Part shown: in pieces, positions 54,906 to 63,583 of the stretch
Layout of the letters: each line of letters begins with the position of its first letter
How positions within the stretch are numbered: position 1 is the stretch's first letter
DNA from: Pedobacter endophyticus
GTDB taxonomy: Bacteria; Bacteroidota; Bacteroidia; Sphingobacteriales; Sphingobacteriaceae
Assembly (NCBI RefSeq): GCF_015679185.1
Contig: NZ_CP064939.1
Span: 930,001-994,000 of the forward strand
Reading direction: 5' to 3'
DNA length: 64,000 bases
Made by a program: the position numbers and the translations under genes
The notes under the pieces: generated by a model
Seen by the model: only the letters and a program-made list of their open reading frames with translations
The model's database searches: none
Told to the model about the DNA's origin: nothing

Positions 54906-55373
54906 ATGAACCTAAATATTAGAACTGCAATTGCAGACGATTGTCCGAGAATACTCGAACTAATTAATGAATTGGCGGTTTACGAGCGTGCCCCAGAGGA
55001 AGTAACCGTAGATTTAAACCACTTTATTGAAGCTGGCTTTGGCGAAAAACCGATTTGGAAGGCTTTTGTTGCCGAAGTTGACGGTACCGTGGTGGGCTTT
55101 GCGCTTTATTACACACGTTACTCTACTTGGAAAGGCTGTAGATTATACTTAGAAGATTTTATCGTTACCGAAGAAATGCGTGGCAAGAGTATTGGTAAAA
55201 TACTATTTGAAAAGGTGATTGCCGAAGCTAAAAACGGAAATTATAACGGCATGGTTTGGCAGGTGTTAGATTGGAATGAGCCCGCCATTAATTTTTACAA
55301 CAAATACAACGCAACCTTAGAGAATGGCTGGTTAAATGCAGCATTATCTACCACTCAAATTAAGGCGTTTTAA
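54906..55373 (+). CDS. GNAT acetyltransferase, diamine (SSAT)-like
   Basis: 155 residues. The GNAT fold's acetyl-CoA loop is EEMRGKSIGKILFEK. Strand 4 and the following segment (YYTRYSTWKGCRLYLEDFIV) and WQVLDWNEPAINFYNKYNA match the spermidine/spermine N1-acetyltransferase-like branch, which includes thialysine and diamine acetylases. Substrate not certain. Its stop is 1 bp before the aspartokinase ATG, so the pair is co-translated. Confidence 0.88.
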   Translation: MNLNIRTAIADDCPRILELINELAVYERAPEEVTVDLNHFIEAGFGEKPIWKAFVAEVDGTVVGFALYYTRYSTWKGCRLYLEDFIVTEEMRGKSIGKILFEKVIAEAKNGNYNGMVWQVLDWNEPAINFYNKYNATLENGWLNAALSTTQIKAF

Positions 55374-55374
55374 T

Positions 55375-56637
55375 ATGGATATTTTTAAATTTGGAGGAGC
55401 CTCAGTTAAGGATGCGGCCGGCATCAGAAATGTAGCCAACATTATTCGCGATTATCAAAACGGGAAATTGCTCGTTGTAGTTTCTGCCATAGGCAAGATT
55501 ACCAATCGATTGGAGGATTTAACCTACGCTTACCTATCGCATAGCGAAAATACAACTACAATTTTTGAAGAAATTAAACAGTTTCACTTTCAGTTAATCG
55601 ACAAACTTTTTGGAGGTGAACAAAATTCCGTTTATGATGATGTGGCCAATACTTTTGTAGAAATTGATTGGCTGATTGAAGAAGAACCTACTGAACACCC
55701 AGATTATATCTACGACCAAATCGTTTCTATCGGAGAAGTGGTTTCGACCAAGATTTTAGCTGCGTGGCTCAACAAAACGGAAAATAAAACGCTTTGGGTA
55801 GATGCCAGAAATTACATCCAAACCGATAATACGTACCGCGAAGGAAAGGTAGATTGGCCTAAAACAAACCAGATTATTCAAAAGGATCTTGCGCCCCTAC
55901 TGGAGGATAACATCATTGTAACCCAAGGTTTTATTGGTGGCACAAGCGAAAACTACACCACCACTTTGGGTAGGGAAGGTTCGGATTACTCGGCGGCAAT
56001 CTTTGCGTCGTGTTTAGATGCCGTAGCGCTTACCATTTGGAAAGATGTGCCCGGGGTGTTAAATGCAGATCCGAAGTGGTTTGATGAGACCGAGAAAATC
56101 CCTCAGCTGTCCTACCATGATGCAATCGAATTGACCTATTACGGTGCTACTGTAATTCATCCCAAAACGATAAAACCGCTTCAAAATAAAGGCATTCCAT
56201 TGTTTGTGCGTTCGTTTATTGAGCCAACCGGAAAAGGAACCGCCATCACAAAAGACAGCAATCCGCTGCCGACACCGTCGTTTATTTTCAAGATCAATCA
56301 GGCTTTAATCTCGATCTTTCCAAAAGATTATTCTTTTATCATCGAAGAAAACCTGAGCAATATTTTCGATCTTTTTCATAAGCACAAAATCAAGATCAAT
56401 ACGATGCTCAATTCAGCAATAAGCTTTTCTGTTAGTGTCGATGATCATGAGCGCCAAATAGAAAAACTCATCAGCGACCTGTCGAACGATTTTACCGTGA
56501 AGTACAATAAAAACCTCGAATTGGTTACCATACGCTATTATAATCAACAAACTATTGATCGCGTAACGGTTGATAAAGACATTCTGCTTGAGGTAAAAAG
56601 TAGACATACTTGCCAAATGGTAATGAAGAATATGTGA
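55375..56637 (+). CDS. lysC: Aspartate kinase, monofunctional
   Basis: 420 residues from the ATG at 55375 (MDIFKFGGASVKDAAG). It phosphorylates aspartate in the first step towards Lys, DAP, Met and Thr. The kinase domain has KFGGASV (5-11), GREGSDYSAA and VPGVLNADPK. The C-terminal part (about 295-420) forms ACT-like regulatory domains. It belongs with a GNAT gene in a two-gene unit. Feedback type cannot be read from sequence. Confidence 0.9.
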   Translation: MDIFKFGGASVKDAAGIRNVANIIRDYQNGKLLVVVSAIGKITNRLEDLTYAYLSHSENTTTIFEEIKQFHFQLIDKLFGGEQNSVYDDVANTFVEIDWLIEEEPTEHPDYIYDQIVSIGEVVSTKILAAWLNKTENKTLWVDARNYIQTDNTYREGKVDWPKTNQIIQKDLAPLLEDNIIVTQGFIGGTSENYTTTLGREGSDYSAAIFASCLDAVALTIWKDVPGVLNADPKWFDETEKIPQLSYHDAIELTYYGATVIHPKTIKPLQNKGIPLFVRSFIEPTGKGTAITKDSNPLPTPSFIFKINQALISIFPKDYSFIIEENLSNIFDLFHKHKIKINTMLNSAISFSVSVDDHERQIEKLISDLSNDFTVKYNKNLELVTIRYYNQQTIDRVTVDKDILLEVKSRHTCQMVMKNM

Positions 56638-56639
56638 GG

Positions 56640-57005
56640 AAAAAGTCCGAAAGTCGGGAGTCCGGAAGTCCGAAGATAAAGTGCCGCAGAAAGCGGAAAG
56701 ACTAAAGCGGAAAGCGGAAAGTGAAAAAGTCCGAGGTCGGATGTCCGGAAGTCCGAAGATAAGGCGCTAAAAAAGGTAAAAGCTGAAAGACTAAAGCGGA
56801 AAGCGGAAAACAGTCCGAAAGTCGGGAGTCCGGAAGTCCGAAGATAAGGCGCTAAAAAAGCTGAAAGACTAAAGCTGAAAGTGGAAAACATTCGGAAGCC
56901 CGAAGATAAGGCGCTACAAAAGGTAAAAGCTGAAAGACTAAAGCGGAAAGCGAAAAAGTTCGGAGTCTAAAGTCTAAAGTCCGACGAAAGACTAAAGCGG
57001 AAAGA
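56640..57005. repeat. Purine-rich imperfect repeat tract
   Basis: The plus strand is mostly A and G. Recurrent modules are GTCCGGAAGTCCGAAGATAA, GGCGCTAAAAAAGGTAAAAG and CTGAAAGACTAAAGCGGAAA. A 36-bp module starting AGTCCGAAAGTCGGG is present at 56644 and again at 56812. The rest of the gap (57005-57182) has a CTTTGCGAGGTACGAAGCAA fragment and the palindrome GCCCGTCCGGTCAGGCGGGC (imperfect). No gene. Confidence 0.75.
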
Positions 57006-57182
57006 CCTATCCAGTTCGTCTTTGCGAGGTACGAAGCAATCTTAAAGCGACAGAAATGGGTGAAAGACCAGAGCGAAAAGAGTCGGAAATCCGAAATAGA
57101 AAACCTTACAGCAACCTGCAAAGTCTTGATACCTGCCCGTCCGGTCAGGCGGGCCTGATACTAAATACTTGATACTTAAATA

Positions 57183-58364
57183 ATGAACAAAGCCATTTTA
57201 GCTCAACCCGTACAAGATTATATCCGTTTAAATTTGAACGCCGATACCAATCAAATCGCGTTAGCTAAAAGTCCTTTTGATGATGTTTCGTCTGCCGAAT
57301 TGGCCAACCAGATTCTTGCAAGGAAAAAAGCCGAAAAAAAATTGCCCACCTGGTTCAATGCACAAAACATTTATTATCCCTCTTCCCTATCCATTGAGCA
57401 AACATCATCGGAGATTACAGCGAAATATAAGTCGAAACTAGCCGTCAGTAACTCACTAATAGATGTTACAGGAGGCTTCGGGGTTGATGCATTTTATTTT
57501 GCATCGCAAGTTCAAACAGTTTCGCATTGCGAAATCAATGGCGATCTTTCTGAAATTGCGCAACATAACGCCGAAGTGTTACAGGCTGAAAACATTACGT
57601 TTAAAAATACCGATGGCATCGAATATGTAAAATCTGCTTCCGCACAGTTTGGTACCATTTATATAGACCCGGCAAGACGGGCAGAAAAAGGCAAAGTTTT
57701 TATGCTGAAAGATTGCACACCAAACGTTACCATAAATCTCGACGCCCTTTTGCGTAAAACCGAAAGAATTATCATTAAAACAGCGCCGCTGCTCGATATT
57801 TCCGCCGGGTTATCCGAACTTAAAAACGTTAGTCAGATCCACATTGTAAGCGTTAAAAACGAGTGCAAGGAACTTTTATGGATAATTGACCGCCATTTTA
57901 ATGGCAGGACTGAAATTGTAGCCTCTACCTTAAACGAAACCGAAAAAAGCCTAACCATTGGCTGGGCGACGTTAAATACCGAAACCGAGTTCGCTTCTCA
58001 AGTTGCCCCGGGCGATTATCTTTATGAGCCCGATGCCGCTTTGTTAAAATCAGGCGCTTTCAATTTTATCGGACAAACGTACGGACTTAAAAAGCTCGAT
58101 CCGCAAACGCAATTGTACATTTCGCGAGAGATCAACGCTGAGTTTCCCGGTCGGATATTTCTAGTTAACGAGGTACTAAGTCCCGCCGAACTGAAAAGAC
58201 TAAAAAACCCAAGCGGGAATGTAATCGTTAGAAATTATCCGGCGAGAGCCGACGAACTTGTTAAAAAGCATAAAATCAAACCGTCGAAAAGTGAATTTTT
58301 CATCTTTACCAAGGCTCACCAAAACAATTGTGTAATCAAATGCAGTATTTTGCAGTATTATTAA
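57183..58364 (+). CDS. SAM-dependent methyltransferase with THUMP-like domain
   Basis: 393 residues. An N-terminal helical part, a class I methyltransferase core with the SAM loop DVTGGFGVDAF (94-104) and catalytic-loop-like IDPARRAEKG (161-170), and a C-terminal THUMP-like domain (about 315-393; FPGRIFLVNEVLSPAELKRL). The family is probably an RNA or nucleotide-modifying methyltransferase; the target is unknown. Preceded by a 545-bp repeat gap, so it stands alone. Confidence 0.85.
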   Translation: MNKAILAQPVQDYIRLNLNADTNQIALAKSPFDDVSSAELANQILARKKAEKKLPTWFNAQNIYYPSSLSIEQTSSEITAKYKSKLAVSNSLIDVTGGFGVDAFYFASQVQTVSHCEINGDLSEIAQHNAEVLQAENITFKNTDGIEYVKSASAQFGTIYIDPARRAEKGKVFMLKDCTPNVTINLDALLRKTERIIIKTAPLLDISAGLSELKNVSQIHIVSVKNECKELLWIIDRHFNGRTEIVASTLNETEKSLTIGWATLNTETEFASQVAPGDYLYEPDAALLKSGAFNFIGQTYGLKKLDPQTQLYISREINAEFPGRIFLVNEVLSPAELKRLKNPSGNVIVRNYPARADELVKKHKIKPSKSEFFIFTKAHQNNCVIKCSILQYY

Positions 58365-58828
58365 TCGTTCGATTATTATTTATTGATAATTAGCATATTT
58401 CTCAATAAGATTGCTTCATTCCTCGCAATGACGACCGCCTTAACGTCATTGCGAGGCACGAAGCAATCTCTTTTTGTAGAAATCAGATTGCTTCGGCTCG
58501 CACAAGCCTGGCCTCGCAATGACGATTTGTCGAAAGAACCTGTCATCCCAACTCCTTTGTTTTTTCTAGAACTGATTTCTGATGATAACGGTCGCTTATA
58601 TTCGATGTATTAAGCGTTATTTCACCTACATCGTAAATTCTTCAAAACCTTAAATTTCCCCTCGTTTAAAACAGATAATTTAAACACATTTGGCACCTCG
58701 TTGTTCAGATAGGGAAGCCGCTAAAAACGTATTGGCTAATAAAGCGTTTCTAAACGGTAAAAATATTCTTGATAAGGATTAATTCTCGATTTAAAATTAC
58801 ATTTTTGCAAAAATTATCTTAAAAGTAA
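58365..58828. other. Intergenic region with a long hairpin repeat
   Basis: Contains the hairpin at 58444-58524 and a CCTGTCATCCCAACTCCTTT fragment. The last 150 bp (58680-58828) are A/T-rich and should contain the promoter of the arginine decarboxylase gene. No gene seen. Confidence 0.5.
58444..58524. repeat. 81-bp hairpin repeat
   Basis: Outer arms CGTCATTGCGAGGC (58444-58457) and GCCTCGCAATGACG (58511-58524) are exact reverse complements; inner arms AAGCAATCT / AGATTGCTT extend the stem. A fragment of the same repeat lies at 57022-57045. Confidence 0.85.
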
Positions 58829-60217
58829 ATGCAGAGTTACTCAGAATTTCTCGATCTAAGCGTTGGCTTTCCGCAAGAAGGCTTTGATGTTATAGATGAT
58901 GAGTTATATTTTCAGGATTTAAACCTGATGGAAATGATTGAAACTTACGGTACTCCCCTACGTTTCACGTACTTACCAATGGTAAGCAAGAAAATTCAGC
59001 AAGCCAAGATCCTTTTCCAAACTGCCATTTTAAAAAATAATTATCGTGGCGACTACAAATATTGCTATTGTACCAAAAGTTCGCATTTTAAGCACATTGT
59101 AGAGGAAGCATTAAAGAACAATATTCACTTAGAAACATCATCGGCCTTTGATATGCCAATGGTTGATGCGTTAGAGAAAAAAGGCAAATTAACCAAGGAT
59201 ACTACGATTATTTGCAACGGTTTTAAAACCTATCAATACAAGCAATATATTATCGATATGTTGCACGACGGTTATCGGAACATTATTCCCGTGTTGGATA
59301 ACAAAGAGGAGTTTAACCTTTTTGATGATGAGGTGGATATTGATACACCTTGTAATTTGGGGATCCGTATTGCTGCTGAGGAACAGCCCGACTCGCAATT
59401 TTATACCTCTCGTTTAGGTGTCAGAATGGAAGATGTAATCGACTTTTACAACAATAAGATTGTTCATAATCCGAACTTCCGCGTAAAATTATTGCACTTT
59501 TTCATCAATTCAGGTATTTCTGATACGCCATATTACTGGAACGAGCTTGAAAAATATGTTACGCTTTATTGCAAGTTTAAAAAGATCAATCCTGATTTAG
59601 ACACACTTGATATCGGCGGCGGAATGCCGTTTAAAGATTCGTTGGTATTTGATTTCGACTACGAGTACATGGTAAACGAAATCGTAAAGCGGATTAAGGA
59701 AATTTGTGCCATCCATGAGGTTATGGAGCCAGATATTATTACCGAGTTTGGAAAATATACGGTTGCTGAGGCTTCCGGAATTTTATACAAAGTTTTGGGT
59801 CGCAAGCAGCAAAACGACCGTGAGCGCTGGTTAATGTTAGATGGATCTTTTATTACGAACCTGCCTGATGTTTGGGCGCTTAACCAAAAATATATCTTAC
59901 TGCCAGTTAACAATTGGGATGCGGAATACGAGCGTGTTAACCTCGGCGGAATAACTTGCGATGGCCAGGATTACTATAATCAGGAGGCGCATATGAACAG
60001 TGTATTTATGCCGAAAACGCGTAAAGTACAGTATTTGGGTTTCTTCCATACGGGCGCTTACCAAGAGGTTTTAAGCGGCTATGGAGGTATTCACCACTGT
60101 TTATTACCAAGTCCGAAACATGTTTTAATTCGTAGAAACCGCGATGAAAGCTTCAACTTTGAGGTTTTTGGCGAAGAACAAAATAGTAAGCAGGTGTTGA
60201 AGATACTGGGATATTAA
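58829..60217 (+). CDS. speA: Arginine decarboxylase (PLP fold III)
   Basis: A 462-residue alanine-racemase-fold decarboxylase. Marks are the PLP lysine in CYCTKSSH (Lys83), the glycine-rich phosphate loop LDIGGGMPF, EFGKYTV, and the C-terminal substrate motif TCDGQDYY with the later GAYQE. It makes agmatine from arginine as the entry to polyamine synthesis. It is shorter than E. coli SpeA but normal for the Bacteroidota form. Ends at a terminator. Confidence 0.9.
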   Translation: MQSYSEFLDLSVGFPQEGFDVIDDELYFQDLNLMEMIETYGTPLRFTYLPMVSKKIQQAKILFQTAILKNNYRGDYKYCYCTKSSHFKHIVEEALKNNIHLETSSAFDMPMVDALEKKGKLTKDTTIICNGFKTYQYKQYIIDMLHDGYRNIIPVLDNKEEFNLFDDEVDIDTPCNLGIRIAAEEQPDSQFYTSRLGVRMEDVIDFYNNKIVHNPNFRVKLLHFFINSGISDTPYYWNELEKYVTLYCKFKKINPDLDTLDIGGGMPFKDSLVFDFDYEYMVNEIVKRIKEICAIHEVMEPDIITEFGKYTVAEASGILYKVLGRKQQNDRERWLMLDGSFITNLPDVWALNQKYILLPVNNWDAEYERVNLGGITCDGQDYYNQEAHMNSVFMPKTRKVQYLGFFHTGAYQEVLSGYGGIHHCLLPSPKHVLIRRNRDESFNFEVFGEEQNSKQVLKILGY

Positions 60218-60297
60218 TTCAGTTCTCAGTTCTCAGTCTCAGTTATCAGTCTCAGTTTGGGAATACAGTCAACATTAAATTTAATATTATAACACAT

Positions 60298-60334
60298 AAA
60301 TGCCTCGGTTTTTAAACTGGGGTATTTTTTTTGT
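60298..60334 (+). terminator. Terminator of the arginine decarboxylase gene
   Basis: Stem AAATGCCTCGGTTT / AAACTGGGGTATTT, paired with G-U wobbles in RNA, then TTTTTTTG. Before it (60220-60260) is a small CAGTTCTCAGT/CAGTCTCAGT microsatellite-like stretch. Confidence 0.7.
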
Positions 60335-60394
60335 TGGGAGCATTAAGTATTACTTTGTGCTTTCTTTATTGTAAATAATTTACTAAATTTAAAC

Positions 60395-60631
60395 ATGAAA
60401 AGTCAGGAAAATCTTTTATTAGAACGAATCACGATTATCCCTGGACTGATGGGTGGCAAGCCCACCATTAGAGGCAATCGATTTACGGTAATTGACATTT
60501 TGGAACTTTTGTCATCTGGAATGACGAATGAAGAAATTTTAGAGGAACATCCCATCCTCGAAAGTGACGATATAAAGGCAGCATTGCTTTTTAGCGCTAA
60601 ACAGATTAGGGATGAATATATTTACGAATGA
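60395..60631 (+). CDS. DUF433 antitoxin-like protein
   Basis: 78 residues: IIPGLMGGKPTIRGNRFTV, DILELLSSGMTNEEILEEHP and DDIKAALLFSAKQ are the DUF433 helical/HTH core. DUF433 proteins are the antitoxins (VapB45-like) paired with DUF5615 PIN-like toxins. It overlaps the next frame by 20 bp, typical of such pairs. It would bind its own promoter and neutralise the toxin. Confidence 0.88.
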   Translation: MKSQENLLLERITIIPGLMGGKPTIRGNRFTVIDILELLSSGMTNEEILEEHPILESDDIKAALLFSAKQIRDEYIYE

Positions 60632-60971
60632 ATGGGAGGTTTGGGTAGATGAAAACACCTCTCCAATAATAGCAAAGTGGTTAATGGAGGAAATAAAAAT
60701 CAAGTGTATTTCATTCCACTATTTAAAACTAAACAAAATACCAGACGAGGACATCTATAAACTCGCTAAAAGCAAACAGAAAGTAATCATCCTATCAAAG
60801 GATAATGATTTTCGAAATCTGGTTTCCTGGAAAGGATCTCCTCCAAAATTAATTGCGATTAACCTAAGCAATTGCTCAAATAGATACCTTTGGCAAACCT
60901 TAAGATCACAGATTTATGATGCAATAGATAGTCTAATTTTTGGAGATTTGGATATATTTGACATAAAATAA
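60612..60971 (+). CDS. DUF5615 PIN-like toxin
   Basis: 119 residues. PIN-like fold marks are WVDENTSPIIAKWL (acidic Asp13), IPDEDIYKLAKSKQKVIILS and KDNDFRNLV (acidic pair). These are Mut7-C/DUF5615-type putative RNases. The start inside the antitoxin gene is the only in-frame ATG near the family start; it adds about ten residues (MNIFTNEWEV) relative to the usual M-x-x-x-VDE. A DUF72 gene follows 6 bp later. Confidence 0.85.
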   Translation: MNIFTNEWEVWVDENTSPIIAKWLMEEIKIKCISFHYLKLNKIPDEDIYKLAKSKQKVIILSKDNDFRNLVSWKGSPPKLIAINLSNCSNRYLWQTLRSQIYDAIDSLIFGDLDIFDIK

Positions 60972-60977
60972 AATATT

Positions 60978-61871
60978 ATGAAATTCGGCCAAGTAGACGA
61001 CCCATCCATTATAGATTTTAAACTTCCTGCTGATGCACCGGAAACCGCAAAAATTTTAGTCGCAAACAAGCCTAAGCAAAATTTTCAGGCATTTGTTGGC
61101 TGCGCTAAATGGAACAAAACAGATTTGAAAGGCTTTTACCCAAAGGGAACAAAGGACGAGCTTAGCTACTACGCTACGCAATTTAACTCCATTGAACTGA
61201 ACGCTACATTTTACGGTATGCCCAGTAGCGAACAAGTTATTACGTGGACGGAAAAGACGCCTGCCGATTTTAAGTTCTTCCCCAAAATAACCAATAGCGT
61301 TAGTCATTTTAAGCGACTGATCAACGTTAAAGAGCCCGTTGAGCAATTTTGTGATGCCATCAGCAATTTCGAAGATAAGCTGGGCATGGCGTTTTTGCAG
61401 CTGCACGATAACTTTAAGCCGAAGGATTTCGACCGACTGAAAACTGTTATAGAAGAGTTTCCTAAGGTAATCCCGCTAGGTGTTGAGGTGCGGAATGTGG
61501 AATGGTTCTCAAATGCAGCAATTGCTAACGATTTTGCGAAGTTGTTTGAAGATAACGGTGTTACAAATATCATTGTTGATACCGCGGGCCGAAGAGATAT
61601 GCTCCACATGCGCCTGACTACACCAACTGCATTTATACGTTACGTTGGTGCAAACCACGAGAGCGATTACAATCGACTCGATGAATGGGTAGAGCGTATT
61701 GTTCAGTGGAAAAACGAAGGATTACAAAACCTGTATTTCTTTGTTCACCAAAACGTTGAACTTGCTTCGCCGCTACTGTCAGCACACTTTATCGAGAAAC
61801 TAAATGAGGCGCTACAAACAGATTTAAAGATTCCGGTGATGGCTACGCCAAATCCGGCAACTTTGTTTTAA
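60978..61871 (+). CDS. DUF72 family protein, second copy
   Basis: 297 residues, longer at the N-terminus than the 254-residue DUF72 protein at 28741. Marks: FVGCAKWNKTDLKGFYPKGT, ATQFNSIELNATFYGMPSSE, ADFKFFPKITNSVSHFKRL, LPLGVEVRN-like strand (IPLGVEVRNVEWF) and YFFVHQN at the end. Function unknown. It starts 6 bp after the toxin gene, so a shared transcript is possible, though the next upstream promoter may be inside the toxin gene. Confidence 0.9.
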   Translation: MKFGQVDDPSIIDFKLPADAPETAKILVANKPKQNFQAFVGCAKWNKTDLKGFYPKGTKDELSYYATQFNSIELNATFYGMPSSEQVITWTEKTPADFKFFPKITNSVSHFKRLINVKEPVEQFCDAISNFEDKLGMAFLQLHDNFKPKDFDRLKTVIEEFPKVIPLGVEVRNVEWFSNAAIANDFAKLFEDNGVTNIIVDTAGRRDMLHMRLTTPTAFIRYVGANHESDYNRLDEWVERIVQWKNEGLQNLYFFVHQNVELASPLLSAHFIEKLNEALQTDLKIPVMATPNPATLF

Positions 61872-62275
61872 ATCAATGCTTCATCCTGTACTGTCATTCT
61901 GAGCGTAGCGAAGAATCCCTTTGTTATTTTGCAGTGATTTTGATTCACTCACCTCTGTTTTAGGCAGACGTTTGTTAGCTTTTGGCATTCCATCGCTTAG
62001 TGAATCTTCGTTCCTCAGCATGACAGCAAAGTTTAACCGCACATTAATGCTTACACTGCAGTTAAAGCTTTGGTAGTGTCGAAGACCCTCTGTTAGGCTG
62101 AGCGGAGTCGAAGCCTAGTGTGATCCATTTGACTCCGCTCAAGGTGACAACCTATAAGACCCTTCAGGATTGAGAATACACAAACTTTCATCGCTTGCAG
62201 ATTCTTCACTGCCTGCCCGTCCGGATCAGGCGGGCACTCACGGAGACAGCAAACTCCATTTTTCTACCGTTAATC
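61872..62275. repeat. Intergenic dispersed repeats between convergent genes
   Basis: No gene. Holds a relative of the 50.7-kb repeat (CTGTCATTCTGAGCGTAGCG at 61890, ATTCCATCGCTTAG, CAGCATGACAGC at 62016-62027), a GAGCGGAGTCGAAGCC copy (62100-62115) and an imperfect palindrome GCCCGTCCGGATCAGGCGGGC (62215). Confidence 0.7.
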
Positions 62276-63478
62276 TTAATTGGCCACCTGCAGTTTCTGC
62301 CGTTTATAGTATATGGCAACCGCTAAAAGCAGTCCCATTGCTACGATACACAAGCTAAAAGGGAACAGATAATTCATTCCGAAGCCTGTTGAAATCGCAC
62401 CAAGCAACGGCCCGGTAATCCCTAAAGATAAATCGATGAACAAACCGTAATTTCCAAGAGCAGCACCCTGACTTGAAGCCGGGATCAAACGAACGGCCTC
62501 TACGCCAAGTGACGGAAAAACGAGCGAAAAGCCCAAACCAGCAATACCGGCGCCAATAAATGTAAACATTGGGTTAACGGCCATCGCAATCACACTTAAT
62601 CCAATCACTTCCATCGCTAAACAGGCAATAGCCGTTTTCATGCCGCCATATTGGTTTATGGCTCCTGCAAATATTAACCTGCCCAAAACAAACATCGAGC
62701 TAAAAAGCGAAAGACAAAGTACAGCGCCTGTCCAGTGCAGATAAGAATAATAAAGCGTAATAAAAGTAGAAATTGCGCCGAACCCGATTCCGCCGGCAGC
62801 TAGGCAAAGGCCATAAGGGGTAACTTTTTTCAGCACATATAAAAACGATTGAGGTGCTTCCTTGCTTGCTCCGATGATATTTATTTTACCGTTTGCATAA
62901 ACCAAGCCTGCAACCCCTATTATAATGATAAGCAAAGCAATGTAACCAATGCCCAAGTTATTGCTGATGATGACACCAAGCGGTGCACCGGCCGCCAGCG
63001 CACCGTAATTACCGATGCCGTTATAGCTTATGGCTTTAGCGGTATGTTGGCTACCTACTTTAAAAATTGCCCAGTTAATAGGACTGGCACCAACCAAACC
63101 TTCTGAGAAGCCGGTTACCAGGCGCATGACCACAAGCAGCGCCAGACTAAGCATTCTGTAGTCTTTCAAAAAAGCAACCGCCAATAAAACGACGCCACTT
63201 ACGATGAATCCTGCCATACTCATTAAAACGGCGGGCTTCGGTCCTCTTCTGTCTACAATTTTCCCTGCGTAACCGCGAAACAAAAAAGTTGCCCCATATT
63301 GCAAACTGATTACCAAACCAGCGATCATGGTACTGAAAGCTAAATTTCCGTGGAGATATTCGGGAAGTACAGCCAATGTGAGGCCGATTGTAAAATAGCC
63401 AAAAAAGGTAAAGGCTACGAAACTAACGATTGTTAAATTAACATTTTTTGGGGAAGCGGACTGGGAATCTTTTTGCAT
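62276..63478 (-). CDS. MFS transporter, YhhS/YfcJ-like
   Basis: 400 residues from the ATG at 63478 (MQKDSQSASPKNVNLTIVSF); residues upstream are unlike the family. Twelve membrane segments. The MFS loop motif A-like GYAGKIVDRRGPKPAVL follows TM2, and GASPINWAIFKVG and FPSLGVEAVRLIPASSQGAA fit the YhhS/YfcJ group of drug/solute efflux proteins. Substrate unknown. Two palindromes upstream suggest repressor control. Confidence 0.85.
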   Translation of the reverse strand: MQKDSQSASPKNVNLTIVSFVAFTFFGYFTIGLTLAVLPEYLHGNLAFSTMIAGLVISLQYGATFLFRGYAGKIVDRRGPKPAVLMSMAGFIVSGVVLLAVAFLKDYRMLSLALLVVMRLVTGFSEGLVGASPINWAIFKVGSQHTAKAISYNGIGNYGALAAGAPLGVIISNNLGIGYIALLIIIIGVAGLVYANGKINIIGASKEAPQSFLYVLKKVTPYGLCLAAGGIGFGAISTFITLYYSYLHWTGAVLCLSLFSSMFVLGRLIFAGAINQYGGMKTAIACLAMEVIGLSVIAMAVNPMFTFIGAGIAGLGFSLVFPSLGVEAVRLIPASSQGAALGNYGLFIDLSLGITGPLLGAISTGFGMNYLFPFSLCIVAMGLLLAVAIYYKRQKLQVAN

Positions 63479-63487
63479 GACTTTTAC

Positions 63488-63500
63488 TTTGCAGTGCAAA
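63488..63500. promoter_or_regulatory. Palindrome TTTGCAGTGCAAA just upstream of the MFS gene
   Basis: A 13-bp palindrome (6-bp arms, one centre base), 10-22 bp before the MFS ATG, in a position to block transcription start or ribosome access. Confidence 0.35.
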
Positions 63501-63560
63501 TGTCCAAAAAAATACAGCACCGCGGGCTTAAAAAAGCATACTTTGACTTTAAGCAAACAC

Positions 63561-63583
63561 TTAGTGTAAATAACACACTAAGC
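63561..63583. promoter_or_regulatory. Operator candidate upstream of the MFS gene
   Basis: Perfect inverted repeat CTTAGTGT (63561-63568) / ACACTAAG (63576-63583) with a 7-bp spacer, about 83 bp before the ATG. The size and spacing suit a dimeric TetR- or MarR-type repressor. No repressor gene is in view. Confidence 0.45.

Noticed and set aside
58383..58613. 76-codon frame upstream of speA
   Set aside because: It is made of the hairpin repeat at 58444-58524 and a dispersed fragment.
62170..62358. Plus-strand 62-codon frame before the MFS gene end
   Set aside because: It lies in repeat DNA and overlaps the MFS gene antisense.
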